Positions 9,311 through 18,494 of a stretch of 64,000 nt of DNA are shown piece after piece; positions within the stretch are counted from its first letter, which is position 1; every line of letters begins with the position of its first letter. A program made the translations under genes and the position numbers. Source of the stretch: JBDSSS01 sp963764195 (GTDB lineage: Bacteria > Actinomycetota > Actinomycetes > Actinomycetales > Dermatophilaceae); contig CAVXRG010000001.1 in assembly GCA_963764195.1 (NCBI GenBank), forward strand, positions 1 to 64,000. Direction: 5' to 3'. The notes beneath the pieces were generated by a model. The model was given only the letters and a program-made list of their open reading frames with translations. It was not told the origin of the DNA and made no database searches.

Positions 9311-10684
9311 TCAGGTGTGGGAGAAGGCCTCGGGCTCGGGCGGGTGGTTCGGGGGGTAGCGCGTCAGGTGCTCGACGGCCTTGCCGAGCTCCGCCAGCAG
9401 CCCGTCCGCGAGGTCGCGGCTCAGCCCCTCGCGGACGACGATCCGCAGCACCGCGACGTCGGTCGCGTCGGCCGGCATCGTGTAGGCGGGCACCTGCCAG
9501 CCGGCGAACCTCAGCCGGTCGGACACGTCGAAGACCGAGAACGGCTGGTCGCGGGCGGTCGTGAAGGACAGCACGGGGATCGCCGAGCCGTCGGAGACCA
9601 GCTCGAACTGCGGCATTCGCCCGATCGACCCGGACAGGTGCATCGCGGTGTCGCGCAGTGACTCCATGATCCGGCGGTAGCCGTCGCGGCCCAGCCGCAG
9701 GAAGTTGTAGTACTGGCCGACGAGCTGGTTGCCGGGTCGGGAGAAGTTAAGCGTGAAGGTGGGCATGTCGCCGCCGAGGTAGTTGACGTGGAAGACGAGC
9801 TCCTCGGACAGATCCTCTTTCGACCGCCAGACGGCGAAGCCCAGCCCCGGGTAGGTGAGGCCGTACTTGTGGCCCGACACGTTGATCGACTTGACCTGGG
9901 GCAGCCGGAAGTCCCAGACCAGCTCGGGATGGATGAAGGGCGCGACGAAGCCGCCGCTCGCTGCGTCGACGTGGATCGGGATGTCGAGGTCGTGCTCGGC
10001 GTTGAAGGCGACGATCCGGTCGTGGACCTGCTCGATCGGTTCGAACTCCCCCGTGAAGGTCGTGCCGAGGATGGCGACGACCCCGATCGTCGACTCGTCG
10101 ACCCGATCCATCACCCCGTCGGCGTCGATGACGAAGCGCTCGGCGGTCATCGGGACGTAGCGCGGCTCGACGTCCCAGTAGCGGCAGAACTTCTCCCACA
10201 CGACCTGCACGTTCGAGCCCATCACCATGTTGGGGCGGTCGGTGGGGAGCCCGGCGGCCTCCCGGGCCGCCCGCCACCGCCACTTCATCGCCAGGCCGGC
10301 CAACATCACGGCTTCGCTCGAGCCGATCGTCGAGACACCGATCGCATCGCCCTTGCTGGGGGCGTTGAAGAGGTCGGCGACCATGCTCACGCAGCGCCGC
10401 TCGATCTCCGCGGTCTGCGGGTACTCGTCCTTGTCGATCATGTTCTTGTCGAACGTCTCGGCCATGAGCCGCTCGGCCTCCGGCTCCATCCACGTCGTGA
10501 CGAACGTCGCGAGGTTGAGGCGCGAGCTGCCGTCGAGGAGCATCTCGTCGTGGATCAGCCGGTAGACGGCCGTGGGTGACGACTCGCTCTCGGGGAGCCG
10601 GTGCTTGGGCACGGGCGCCTGGTTGAGGCGGCCCGCGTAGGCGGGAGCGAGCGTCTCATCGTCCGACTCGTGCTCGTGGATCAT
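9311..10684 (-). CDS. gadB: Glutamate decarboxylase
   Basis: 457-residue PLP-dependent enzyme converting glutamate to GABA and CO2, consuming a cytosolic proton. The PLP lysine is in SGHKYGL (about residue 273), preceded by HVDAASGGF. The protein ends in AFSHT, and a C-terminal His-Thr closes the active site at neutral pH in E. coli GadB, so the pH switch may be kept. ATG 10684 is chosen over an upstream-extended frame because GAGGGAGA stands 6-8 bases before it. No GadC antiporter is adjacent. A role in acid tolerance or GABA metabolism is inferred. Confidence 0.95.
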   Translation of the reverse strand: MIHEHESDDETLAPAYAGRLNQAPVPKHRLPESESSPTAVYRLIHDEMLLDGSSRLNLATFVTTWMEPEAERLMAETFDKNMIDKDEYPQTAEIERRCVSMVADLFNAPSKGDAIGVSTIGSSEAVMLAGLAMKWRWRAAREAAGLPTDRPNMVMGSNVQVVWEKFCRYWDVEPRYVPMTAERFVIDADGVMDRVDESTIGVVAILGTTFTGEFEPIEQVHDRIVAFNAEHDLDIPIHVDAASGGFVAPFIHPELVWDFRLPQVKSINVSGHKYGLTYPGLGFAVWRSKEDLSEELVFHVNYLGGDMPTFTLNFSRPGNQLVGQYYNFLRLGRDGYRRIMESLRDTAMHLSGSIGRMPQFELVSDGSAIPVLSFTTARDQPFSVFDVSDRLRFAGWQVPAYTMPADATDVAVLRIVVREGLSRDLADGLLAELGKAVEHLTRYPPNHPPEPEAFSHT

Positions 10685-10789
10685 GATCGGTCTCCCTCGG
10701 TCGCCGTGTGCTCCACCGTAGGTGCCCTGCCTGAGCACCGGGTGGGTCGCGACCCCCCGAGCGCCGGCTGGGCGGCATACCCTCGGTCG

Positions 10790-11345
10790 ATGGACGCCAC
10801 CGACACCCCGTGGGAGCCCCCGATGGCGGGCTCGGAGACCGAGCAGCTGCTCGGCGCGCTCGACCGGCTGCGCTACACCTTCCGGTGGAAGGCCGACGGG
10901 CTCGACGCCGCCGGCCTGGCGACGCGCCTCGGAGCGTCGTCGCTGACGCTCGGGGGGCTGCTCAAGCACCTCGCCTGCGCAGGAGGACTACAGCAGCACC
11001 GTGAAGCTCACCGGTGAGCCGCTCGGCGAGCCGTGGGCGGGCTGGGGGTGGGACGGCAGCACCGACTGGGAGTTCACCTCTGCCGCCGACGACACCCCCG
11101 AGGAGCTGTATGCCGTGTATGACGCGGCCGTCGCCCGGGCTCGGGCCCGACTCGCGGACGCCCTGACCCGCGGCGACCTCGGCCAGTCCGTCGCTGCCGG
11201 CCGCGGGGACGAGCGGGCCAACCTGCGCCGGCTCGTCTGCGACCTCGTGGAGGAGTACGGCCGGCACACGGGGCAGGCCGACCTCCTCCGCGAGGCCGTC
11301 GACGGGCGGGTAGGCGAGGACCCGGAGCCCGGCTGGCTCCCCTGA
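10790..11345 (+). pseudogene. DinB/DUF664 mycothiol-dependent protein, frame broken near 10975-10985
   Basis: Two halves of one DinB-superfamily (DUF664) protein lie in different frames. The first, from ATG 10790, has TEQLLGALDRLRYTF and LTLGGLLKHLA. The second continues as EDYSSTVKLTGEP and ends at 11345 with GRHTGQADLLREAVDG, the conserved C-terminal helix of the family. The frame moves by +1 at about 10975-10985; dropping one base there gives LKHLACQEDY, close to the family pattern. Members are metal-dependent, often mycothiol-using transferases with a His triad. Either a pseudogene or a sequencing error. Confidence 0.75.
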
Positions 11346-11354
11346 CCCGCCGGC

Positions 11355-13916
11355 TCAGGCCGGAGGCTCCGCCAGGTCGGGGCGGTGCCCGAGTCGCTCG
11401 AGCCAGCGGACCAGCTGGCGGTGCACGACGTCGGCGCCGACGAGCAAACCGCTGTCGGAGCGGAGGTCGGCGTCGATGGTCCACTCGGTCGGGTGGACGA
11501 GCATCGGACGGGTCTGCCAGCCCCCGACCCCACCGTGGCAGCCGACGAGCTCTTCGAAGGCGGCGACCTCATCGAGGACCGGGTCGTAGAGGGAGTTGAC
11601 GTAGATGTCGGGCGCGTTCGCGAACTCGGCGGCGCGGGCGAAGTCCGCCACCGCCTGCGGGCCGAAGGGACCCATCGGGTCCACGCCCTCGACCACCCCG
11701 GTCGTCAGCTCGTGCCTCCCGGTGCCGGAGAGGGCGACAGGGCCGGCGTCGTCCTGCACGACGACGAACGCGATGCCCGGGTGTCCTGCGAGCGCGGCCA
11801 ACAGCGCGGGATACCGGGCCTCGATGTCAGCCCGCGTCAGCCGGACCGGGCGCTGCGCGAACCAGATCCCGCCGAGGTTTCCGGACCCGACGACGACGAG
11901 GTCGGGACGATCGGTGCCGGATCGGCCGGTCGAGGACGAGTCGGCCGACGTGTCCGCCTCCGGTCGAGCGGATGCGAGGGGCTCCTGGTCGTCCCGGTCG
12001 CGCAGGGCGCGCTGGGTCAGCCGTCCGGTCACACTGTCCTGGCCCGCGAGCTGGGTGAGCAGCACGTTGACGGGTCCGTAGGCTTCCACCTCCGCGGTTG
12101 CCGCACCGACGGTCTCGCCACCGCTCAGGTGGTCTCGCACGAGGTCCTCGAGCGTCTGGCCGTACCGCTGGCGGAACGTCGCACCCTGGCTCTGGCCGTG
12201 GTCGGAGACGAGCACGAAGTGGTACGGCCTCGGCGTCACCCCGGACGTCGCGACCGACTCGAGGGTGCGCAGCACGTCGTCGAGGCCGACGAGGGACGCG
12301 AGCGACTCCGGGCGGGTCACCCCGGCATGGTGGGCGATCTCGTCGTAGTCGACGAAGTCGACGTAGACCGACCGCGCCCCGCCCATCATCGCGTCGACGA
12401 CGAGCGCGACGTTGAGGTCGCGCAACAGCACGTTGGTGACGGCACGGAGGGCGATGTAGGACCCGTGCCGGTGGATCCGCGGCTCGACCTCCCGCCACTG
12501 CTGGCGGCGGGACTGGAAGACCTCCTTGACCATCTCCCCCACCGTCATCACCAGAGCCCGGGCGAACCCGGCAGGATGGGTGAAGAAGGCGGCATACGAC
12601 GTCGAGGGCCCGAGGCCCTTCGAGCGCTGACGGAGCCCGCTCATCGTCAGCAGGGAGGTCGGCGCGTCGCCGGAGAAGAGGTTGGAGATGCTGACCCCCT
12701 CGTCGGCGAGCAGCCCGCGCCCGTCGGAGACCCGCGCCTCGATGACTGCGGCATCGTCGGGGCGGTTGGCCACGAGCAGGCGGCCGAGGCCGCGGTCGAA
12801 CCAGCGGAACGCAGGTATGCCGTCGTTCCTCCCGTGCAGCAGGCCGGCCTGGCTCACGGGGGTCGTCGACGGCACGCGGGCAGTCCACTCGGTCCACGTG
12901 TGGCTGCCCGACCGCACCCAGCGGGAGATGGTCGGCAGGTTGCCGGCGCGGATCTCGTTCTCCAACAAGGGTGCCGGCACTCCATCGAGCTGGACGAAGA
13001 CGACGCCCGGCACGGGGGCAGCCGAGCCGTCGACCGCCCAGTCGGGCCCGGAGGCGCCGGACCGGCGGCTCATCCGCACGGCATGGACGGTGAGGTAGTC
13101 GCGGCTGTTGACCGAGAACAGCCAGGTGAGCAGCGCGACCATGGCGCCGTAGATCCACGAGGCGACGATGACCGGCAGCACGCCGTCGACGACGAAGCCC
13201 GGTGTGGCGACGAAGCCGAGGCCCAACACCGCCGCGTTGGCGAAGAGGGCGAGCGCGATCGCACCGAGCCAGCCGAAGAGAGCTGCGACGCGTTCGAAGA
13301 CGGGGCGCAGGAGCCATCCTGCGAGCGAGATCCCGACCACTCCGACGGCGAGCGAGAGACCGTTGCGCGTCGAGACCCCCGGGGTGACCAGCACGGTGAG
13401 GGTGAGGACGACCAGCCTGCTCAGGTAGTCCAGCGCGAGGTGACCGGCACCTCGGCGGGCCCCGGGGACCGCCGACATCGCGCCGAGGGCCCGCTCCTCC
13501 CGTCGCTCGAAGAAGGCCGTCGCCGTGCGGTTCCACAGCAGCGCCAGGATGACGACACTCGCTGCGAGCCCGAGCAGGCTCCGGACCGTGCCGTCACCGT
13601 TCCCCACGACGAGCACCCAGGCGTAGACCTGGCGTGCGACGAGCACGAGGGTCAGGACGAGCCGGGCGGCGTTTGCCCCGCGGGAGAGGCCGACGGCGAG
13701 GAGCACCTGCATGAGCGCGAGGGCGACCTCGGCCCACCCGACGACGGTGGCGGCCTGCAGCGACCGCGCATCGGCCGCGGCCGTTGCGGACGGTCCGACG
13801 AGGAGGAGTGCCGCCAGCACGAGGTCCACCAGGGCCGCCGCGACCGTGAGCCAGACGGTCGCGGTGACGCTCGCCGGACGGGGTGGGCGGTGCGGACGGG
13901 CTTCGGACGTCTCCAC
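11355..13916 (-). CDS. Polytopic membrane protein with alkaline-phosphatase-superfamily domain
   Basis: 853-residue protein. The N-terminal third has about seven hydrophobic segments. The C-terminal two thirds is a type I phosphodiesterase / alkaline phosphatase fold: FVQLDGVPAPLL (first metal Asp), a PSTTPVSQ segment with the nucleophile Thr, DYDEIAHHAG, and VLVSDHGQSQG (second metal site). The superfamily hydrolyses phosphate esters such as nucleotides, phospholipids or polyol phosphates. Homologues are often mislabelled as phage holins because of the N-terminal helices, but nothing here is phage-like. It converges with the DinB gene and is divergent from the HAD phosphatase. Substrate unknown; an envelope lipid or polymer role is a guess. 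Confidence 0.8.
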   Translation of the reverse strand: METSEARPHRPPRPASVTATVWLTVAAALVDLVLAALLLVGPSATAAADARSLQAATVVGWAEVALALMQVLLAVGLSRGANAARLVLTLVLVARQVYAWVLVVGNGDGTVRSLLGLAASVVILALLWNRTATAFFERREERALGAMSAVPGARRGAGHLALDYLSRLVVLTLTVLVTPGVSTRNGLSLAVGVVGISLAGWLLRPVFERVAALFGWLGAIALALFANAAVLGLGFVATPGFVVDGVLPVIVASWIYGAMVALLTWLFSVNSRDYLTVHAVRMSRRSGASGPDWAVDGSAAPVPGVVFVQLDGVPAPLLENEIRAGNLPTISRWVRSGSHTWTEWTARVPSTTPVSQAGLLHGRNDGIPAFRWFDRGLGRLLVANRPDDAAVIEARVSDGRGLLADEGVSISNLFSGDAPTSLLTMSGLRQRSKGLGPSTSYAAFFTHPAGFARALVMTVGEMVKEVFQSRRQQWREVEPRIHRHGSYIALRAVTNVLLRDLNVALVVDAMMGGARSVYVDFVDYDEIAHHAGVTRPESLASLVGLDDVLRTLESVATSGVTPRPYHFVLVSDHGQSQGATFRQRYGQTLEDLVRDHLSGGETVGAATAEVEAYGPVNVLLTQLAGQDSVTGRLTQRALRDRDDQEPLASARPEADTSADSSSTGRSGTDRPDLVVVGSGNLGGIWFAQRPVRLTRADIEARYPALLAALAGHPGIAFVVVQDDAGPVALSGTGRHELTTGVVEGVDPMGPFGPQAVADFARAAEFANAPDIYVNSLYDPVLDEVAAFEELVGCHGGVGGWQTRPMLVHPTEWTIDADLRSDSGLLVGADVVHRQLVRWLERLGHRPDLAEPPA

Positions 13917-14051
13917 GTCCGCAGCCTATTGACCGGCCGTCCGGCCCGGGTCGCAACGCTGAAGGGTCCGACGAGCCTCCGACGAGGCCCCGCGAGGACC
14001 GGTCGCGAGACACGCCCGCCCACTCCGGCCCTCATGCCTAGGGTCGAGGAC

Positions 14052-14894
14052 ATGTTCACCGACCTCACCGCCCTGCGCGAGAGCCGGGGCGGGCGCCCGA
14101 TCCGCCTCGTCGTCGCCGACATGGACGGCACGCTGCTCGATGCCGACGGCGTCGTGCCCGACCGCCTGTGGCCGCTGCTCGACCTCATGCGTGAGCGTGG
14201 GATCGCCTTCTGCCCGGCAAGCGGTCGGCAGTACGCGACACTCCAGCGACTCTTTGCCTCGCACGCGGAAGGGATGGTGTTCATCGCTGAGAACGGCGCC
14301 TTCGTCGTGCGCGACGGAGTCGAGGTGAGCTCGGACCCGATCGAGGCGCGGGTGGTCGGCGGCCTCGTCAGCACGACGCGGGATGTGGCGGCGGACGGTG
14401 TCGACCTCGGCGCCGTTCTCTGCGGGACGAGGACGGCGTGGATCGACCGGGACGACGGGCCCTTCCTCGAGCGGCTCCGGCCCTACTACGCGAGCGTAGA
14501 GACGGTGCCCGACCTCGGCGGTGTGACGGAGGCCGTCGTCAAGGTCGCCGTGCACGCCCTCAACCGGTCCGAGCGGGTCGCGGCGGGGCTCGCGTCCTTC
14601 GCCGACACCCACCAGGTCGTCGTGTCGAGCCCGAGCTGGGTGGACGTGATGAAGCGGGGGACGAACAAGGGGGCCGCCCTGCGCCGCCTCCAGGACTCGC
14701 TCGGGGTGTCGCCCGACGAGACCATCGTCTTCGGGGACTACCTCAACGACCTCGAGATGCTCGACGAGGCGACCTTGTCGTTCGCGATGGCCAACGCCCA
14801 CGCCGACGTCCTGGAGCGGGCCCGGCACCGGGCACCGTCCAACCGGGACCACGGGGTCGTCCACGTCCTCGAGACCCTCCTCGCGCCGCACTGA
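14052..14894 (+). CDS. HAD-superfamily phosphatase, Cof type
   Basis: 280-residue HAD hydrolase of the Cof/IIB class. Motif I is DMDGTLLD (about residues 22-29), a conserved Lys lies near KRGTNKG, and motif IV is GDYLNDLEML (about 231-240). Likely substrates are sugar phosphates or similar small phosphates. ATG 14052 is used; ATG 14034 is also in frame and neither has a good ribosome site, so the first six residues are uncertain. It stands alone, divergent from the phosphodiesterase-like gene and convergent with the YbdK-type gene. Confidence 0.88.
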   Translation: MFTDLTALRESRGGRPIRLVVADMDGTLLDADGVVPDRLWPLLDLMRERGIAFCPASGRQYATLQRLFASHAEGMVFIAENGAFVVRDGVEVSSDPIEARVVGGLVSTTRDVAADGVDLGAVLCGTRTAWIDRDDGPFLERLRPYYASVETVPDLGGVTEAVVKVAVHALNRSERVAAGLASFADTHQVVVSSPSWVDVMKRGTNKGAALRRLQDSLGVSPDETIVFGDYLNDLEMLDEATLSFAMANAHADVLERARHRAPSNRDHGVVHVLETLLAPH

Positions 14895-14930
14895 CCCGCA
14901 CTGGTCGGCACCGACCCACACCGGGATGGC

Positions 14931-16133
14931 TCAGCGCGGCTTCCCCTGACCGGCGGTGGCGTGCACCGCGTGCGCGACGACGTCGACGAGCCGGCCGGTG
15001 CGCGCGAGCGTGCGCCGCTGCCGCTCGGCACCGGTCCCGTGCGTGAGCACCCACGAGAGACCCTCCTGCACCGCCTCGAGGTCTCCGGTCTCGACGAGGG
15101 CCGGCCGCACGTGGTCGACGAGCGCCGTGACGACCTCCGTCGCCGGCCGGGGCCGGCTCGACAGCGGGTCGAGCAGCACTCCGCCGAGACCCTCCCGCCC
15201 CGCCTGCCAGGTGGCGAGCCGCACGAGCGCCGTCGGCACCTCGAGGGCGTTCCCGGCCGGCTCCCCGTCGCGGTAGGGCCGCACCGGAGGGCGCGGGTCG
15301 GCGCGCCACTCCCGGGCGGCCGTCTCGACGAGGGCGCGGCACAGCCCTGCGACGACGACCGTCTCGGCGACGGTGGGGCAGACGTCGGCGGCCCGGATCT
15401 CGACGGTCGGGTAGTGGTGGGACAGCCGGGCGTCGAGGTAGATCATCCCCGCGTCGATCAGGACCCCGGTGCCCGTCATCTCCTGCACGAGGCGGTGGTA
15501 GGCCGCGGCCGATCCGAAGACATCCGTCGGCCCCGACGAGGGCCACCGCGTCATCGCCTGCGAGCGATAGCTCGCGAAGCCCGAGTCGACCCCGTCCCAG
15601 TAGGGCGAGTTCGCGCTGAGTGCCAGCAGCACCGGGAGCCAGACCCGGACCCGGTCGAGCACCGCGACGCCCTCCTCGTCGGACTCGATGGAGACGTGGA
15701 CGTGCAGCCCGCAGGTCAGCTGCTCGCGGGCGGTGAGCCCGAACCGGCCCTGGATCCAGCCGTAGCGCGGCGAGTCGACCGGCTCCGGCCGGACGGGCAG
15801 CGGTGAGGTGCCGAGCGCCGCGACGCTCGAGCCGCTCGCGCGGGCCGCCGTGATGGCCACACCCCGCCAGCGCCGGACCTCCGCGGCCAGGGCGCCGAGC
15901 TCGGACACCGGGGCGGTGTGGGTCTCGATCTGCTGGCGCTGCAGCTCGCCCTCGACGGCGCCCTGGACCGTCCCGGCCGCGCCACCCGTCCCGTCGCCCG
16001 GGTCGCACCGTTGCATCCGGTCCGAGCGGACGAGCACCTGCCCGGCCACCGACCGGGGACGCCCGCTGTGGATGTCGACGAGGAGCATCTCCTCCTCCAC
16101 GCCGACGGTGCGCGTGACCCGCTCGACCTGCAC
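14931..16133 (-). CDS. YbdK-family carboxylate-amine ligase (glutamate-cysteine ligase-like)
   Basis: 400-residue ATP-dependent ligase of the GCS2/YbdK family, which joins an amine to a carboxylate through an acyl phosphate. It opens with RTVGVEEEMLLVD (metal and ATP site), followed by CGLHVHVSI and YPTVEIRAADVCPTV. GTG 16133 is chosen because AGAGGA stands 6 bases upstream and this places GVEEEM near the N terminus as in the family. Actinobacteria of this kind use mycothiol rather than glutathione, so the natural product is unclear; a gamma-glutamyl compound is possible. It is divergent from the GT87 gene. Confidence 0.9.
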   Translation of the reverse strand: MQVERVTRTVGVEEEMLLVDIHSGRPRSVAGQVLVRSDRMQRCDPGDGTGGAAGTVQGAVEGELQRQQIETHTAPVSELGALAAEVRRWRGVAITAARASGSSVAALGTSPLPVRPEPVDSPRYGWIQGRFGLTAREQLTCGLHVHVSIESDEEGVAVLDRVRVWLPVLLALSANSPYWDGVDSGFASYRSQAMTRWPSSGPTDVFGSAAAYHRLVQEMTGTGVLIDAGMIYLDARLSHHYPTVEIRAADVCPTVAETVVVAGLCRALVETAAREWRADPRPPVRPYRDGEPAGNALEVPTALVRLATWQAGREGLGGVLLDPLSSRPRPATEVVTALVDHVRPALVETGDLEAVQEGLSWVLTHGTGAERQRRTLARTGRLVDVVAHAVHATAGQGKPR

Positions 16134-16268
16134 GACCTGTCCTCTCCCCGGCGGGGCCCCCGTTACCCTCGATCGTGACGCACCGCGGGCGGACATGGGG
16201 CCGTATGCCGCTGACGCCGACAACCGGGGGTCGGTGCGACCACTCGAGCGAAGGACCGGAGCACCGTC

Positions 16269-17480
16269 GTGACCTCGCGAGCACCCGCCACCCCGGCCCG
16301 GCCCGGTCCGGCTCCACCTGTCCACGCCCGGGTCCCGACCCTCCTCGGCGCAGGGGTGCTGGCGCTCGCCCTGCTCCTCACTGTGCTCGTCGCCGTCGCC
16401 GGCGACCACGTCGACTTCGATGTCTACGTGCGCGCCGGGGAGCGGTGGCTCGGCGGGCTCGACCCGTATGCCGTGCGCCCGGAGCTGCCCTTCACCTACC
16501 CCCCGGTCGCGGTGCCCCTCTCCGCGCTGCTCTCCCTGGCCCCCGCGGTCGGTCTTGCGCTCCTGTCGCTCCTCACCCTGCTCACCGCGGGTGGGGCCGC
16601 TGCCGCCGCCGCTCCCGCCACCCCGACCACCCGGACCACCCCGACCACCCGGACCACCCGCAGGGCCACGGTGGGGGTCTCCCTGCTGGCGGTGGCTGCG
16701 GCGGTCGCCAGCGAACCGGTGCTCCGGGGGCTCTCCCTCGGGCAGGTCAACGGTCTCGTCGTCGGACTCGTCCTGCTCGACCTGCTCGTCGTGCCACCGC
16801 GGTGGCGGGGCTGGCTCACCGGGATCGCGGCCGGGACGAAGCTGACGCCGCTGGCGTTCGTCCTCGTCCCCGCCTTCCGTCGGGAGTGGTCCACCGTTGC
16901 CCGCATCGGCGGAGGGTTCGTGGCGACGGTGGCCCTCGGCGTGCTCGCCCTCCCCGCGGGCTCACGGCTCTACTGGGGTGGGCTCGTCACGGACACCGAC
17001 CGGGTCGGCGGTCTCGCCTTCGTCGACAACCAGAGCCTGCGCGGCGTGGCCGAGCGGCTCGCGCCGACGCACGCGACGGCGTGGTGGCTGCTCGGGGCCG
17101 GCCTCGTCGGCGTGCTCGGCTCCGTGGCGCTGCACCGGCGGACCGGGCGGCCCGCCATCGAGGGCCTCGTCGTCGCCGGGCTGATGGGGCTGCTCGTCTC
17201 GCCCATCTCGTGGTCGCACCACTGGCTGCTGCTCCCGGCGGCGGCCCTGCTCTGCGCGCGGGAGCGCCACCGGTGGGTCGCCGTCGTGACCCTTCTCGTC
17301 TGCGTCGCGGCCCCGCACTGGTACCTGCGGACCGCAGACCTGCCTGCACCGTTGTCCGTCCTCGTGGACAGCTCGATGGCCGTCACCGGGGTGCTGTGCC
17401 TCGGCGCCCTGGCGCTCTCCCCCCGCTCCCGGGTGGATGACGGGCTCGACAGGCTCAGTGGCTGCGCAGTGCCTCGATGA
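16269..17480 (+). CDS. GT87-family mannosyltransferase-like membrane protein
   Basis: 403-residue polytopic protein of the DUF2029/GT87 family, polyprenyl-phosphomannose-dependent alpha-mannosyltransferases of lipomannan-type glycolipids. About ten hydrophobic segments; DFDVYVRAGERWL after the first helix (first-loop Asp), TYPPVAVPL, LSLGQVNGLVVGL and PISWSHHW are family landmarks. A low-complexity loop PTTRTTPTTRTTRR (about 118-132) is encoded by a tandem GACCACCCG/C array at 16622-16660. The start is GTG 16269. A related protein is encoded at 22276. Confidence 0.88.
   Translation: MTSRAPATPARPGPAPPVHARVPTLLGAGVLALALLLTVLVAVAGDHVDFDVYVRAGERWLGGLDPYAVRPELPFTYPPVAVPLSALLSLAPAVGLALLSLLTLLTAGGAAAAAAPATPTTRTTPTTRTTRRATVGVSLLAVAAAVASEPVLRGLSLGQVNGLVVGLVLLDLLVVPPRWRGWLTGIAAGTKLTPLAFVLVPAFRREWSTVARIGGGFVATVALGVLALPAGSRLYWGGLVTDTDRVGGLAFVDNQSLRGVAERLAPTHATAWWLLGAGLVGVLGSVALHRRTGRPAIEGLVVAGLMGLLVSPISWSHHWLLLPAAALLCARERHRWVAVVTLLVCVAAPHWYLRTADLPAPLSVLVDSSMAVTGVLCLGALALSPRSRVDDGLDRLSGCAVPR
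16622..16660. repeat. Short tandem array inside the GT87 gene
   Basis: Near-perfect 9- and 18-base repeats of ACCACCCGG / ACCACCCCG encode Thr/Pro/Arg repeats in an extramembrane loop. The whole-codon unit means length changes keep the frame. Confidence 0.7.
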
Positions 17481-17733
17481 GCTCGGCCTTGTTCATCGAC
17501 GAGCGTCCCTCGATGCCGACGGTTCGAGCCCGTGACAGCAGCTCGTCCTTCGTCATGTCCTCGTAGTCAGAGGCCTCGCCGCCCTTGCGGCCCACGGCGG
17601 AGCGACCCTTGGCCGCGGCCGCGTTGGCGATGCGGGCAGCCTTCTCCTTGCTCGCCCCTTCGTCGCGCAGGGCCTCGTAGACCTCGGGGTCCTTGACCGA
17701 AGGGCCCGGATCCTCACGCTTGCGTCCCGCCAT
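17455..17733 (-). CDS. Small Rho_N-domain protein (DUF7218 type)
   Basis: 92-residue basic protein. The N-terminal half has PSVKDPEVYEALRDEGASK, the motif of the small DUF7218 proteins. The C-terminal half has MTKDELLSRARTVGIEG and MNKAELIEALRS, a Rho N-terminal/SAP-like helical fold that binds nucleic acid. These proteins are common in actinobacteria and are thought to be stress-related DNA-binding proteins; no direct function is known. Its 3' end overlaps the end of the convergent GT87 gene by 26 bases. Confidence 0.8.
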   Translation of the reverse strand: MAGRKREDPGPSVKDPEVYEALRDEGASKEKAARIANAAAAKGRSAVGRKGGEASDYEDMTKDELLSRARTVGIEGRSSMNKAELIEALRSH

Positions 17734-17911
17734 GACTGCTCCTCTCGTCGGGGCGACGCCTCGCCCTCTCCGCGCCTTCCCACGTCCGTCACCTCACCTC
17801 ATACCCCGGTCCGAGCCGGCAAAACCTTCGACAGGGTGCACCCGATGACCCCGCCCCGGGTAAGGCCACACTGGTGGGCAACCTGCCCCCGAACCGACGT
17901 GAGGAGACACC

Positions 17912-18397
17912 ATGAGCGAGGACACCGGCGCGACCAAGGTCGCCGAGCTGATCAAGGACATCCGCATCGCGATGCTCACGCACGCGGACGGAGAGGGCAA
18001 CCTCGTCAGCCACCCGATGGCGACACAGGAGGTCGAGTTCGACGGTGACGTCCGCTTCATCGCCGAGCGGGACAGCCACAAGTGCCGCGACATCGCGGCC
18101 CAGAGCCCGGCCCGGGTCAACGTCGCCTACAGCTCGTCCAGCACCTGGGTCTCGCTCTCGGGGACGGCGCGGATCGTCGATGACCGCGCCAAGATCGAGG
18201 AGCTGTGGAACTCCTTCACCGGCGCCTGGATGGAGGGCGGTCCGGACAACCCGAACAACGTCATCATCGAGATCAGCGCCGACTCGGCCGAGTACTGGGA
18301 CTCCCCCGGCGCCAAGGTCGTCCAGCTCGCCAACTTCGTCAAGGCCAAGGTGACCGGCGAGCGCGTCGAGGGCGACAACGAGGTCGTCGACCTCTGA
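17912..18397 (+). CDS. Pyridoxamine 5'-phosphate oxidase-family (general stress) protein
   Basis: 161-residue split-barrel flavin/F420-type protein like B. subtilis general stress protein 26. KVAELIKDIRIAMLTH at the N terminus, DVRFIAERDSHKCRDI, VNVAYSSSSTWVSLSG and EYWDSPGAKVVQL match the family. Start ATG 17912 has GAGGAGAC directly upstream. The family binds FMN, FAD or F420; substrate not predictable. It sits among stress-type genes (the Rho_N protein and topoisomerase IB). Confidence 0.9.
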   Translation: MSEDTGATKVAELIKDIRIAMLTHADGEGNLVSHPMATQEVEFDGDVRFIAERDSHKCRDIAAQSPARVNVAYSSSSTWVSLSGTARIVDDRAKIEELWNSFTGAWMEGGPDNPNNVIIEISADSAEYWDSPGAKVVQLANFVKAKVTGERVEGDNEVVDL

Positions 18398-18494
18398 GCG
18401 TCGAGCTGGGCGGCGAAGACGTCGGCCCCGCCCCAAGGACCCCGCGGCCGCACGTTTCGTAGCCCGGGCGACGAAGCAGGATGGTCGGCCGGCG

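Noticed and set aside
11355..13916. Phage holin
   Set aside because: The N-terminal helices can trigger that label, but the protein is 853 residues with an alkaline-phosphatase-type domain and no phage genes are near.
11385..14051. Long 5' extension of the HAD phosphatase frame
   Set aside because: It is antisense to the membrane phosphodiesterase gene; HAD homology begins only after 14052.
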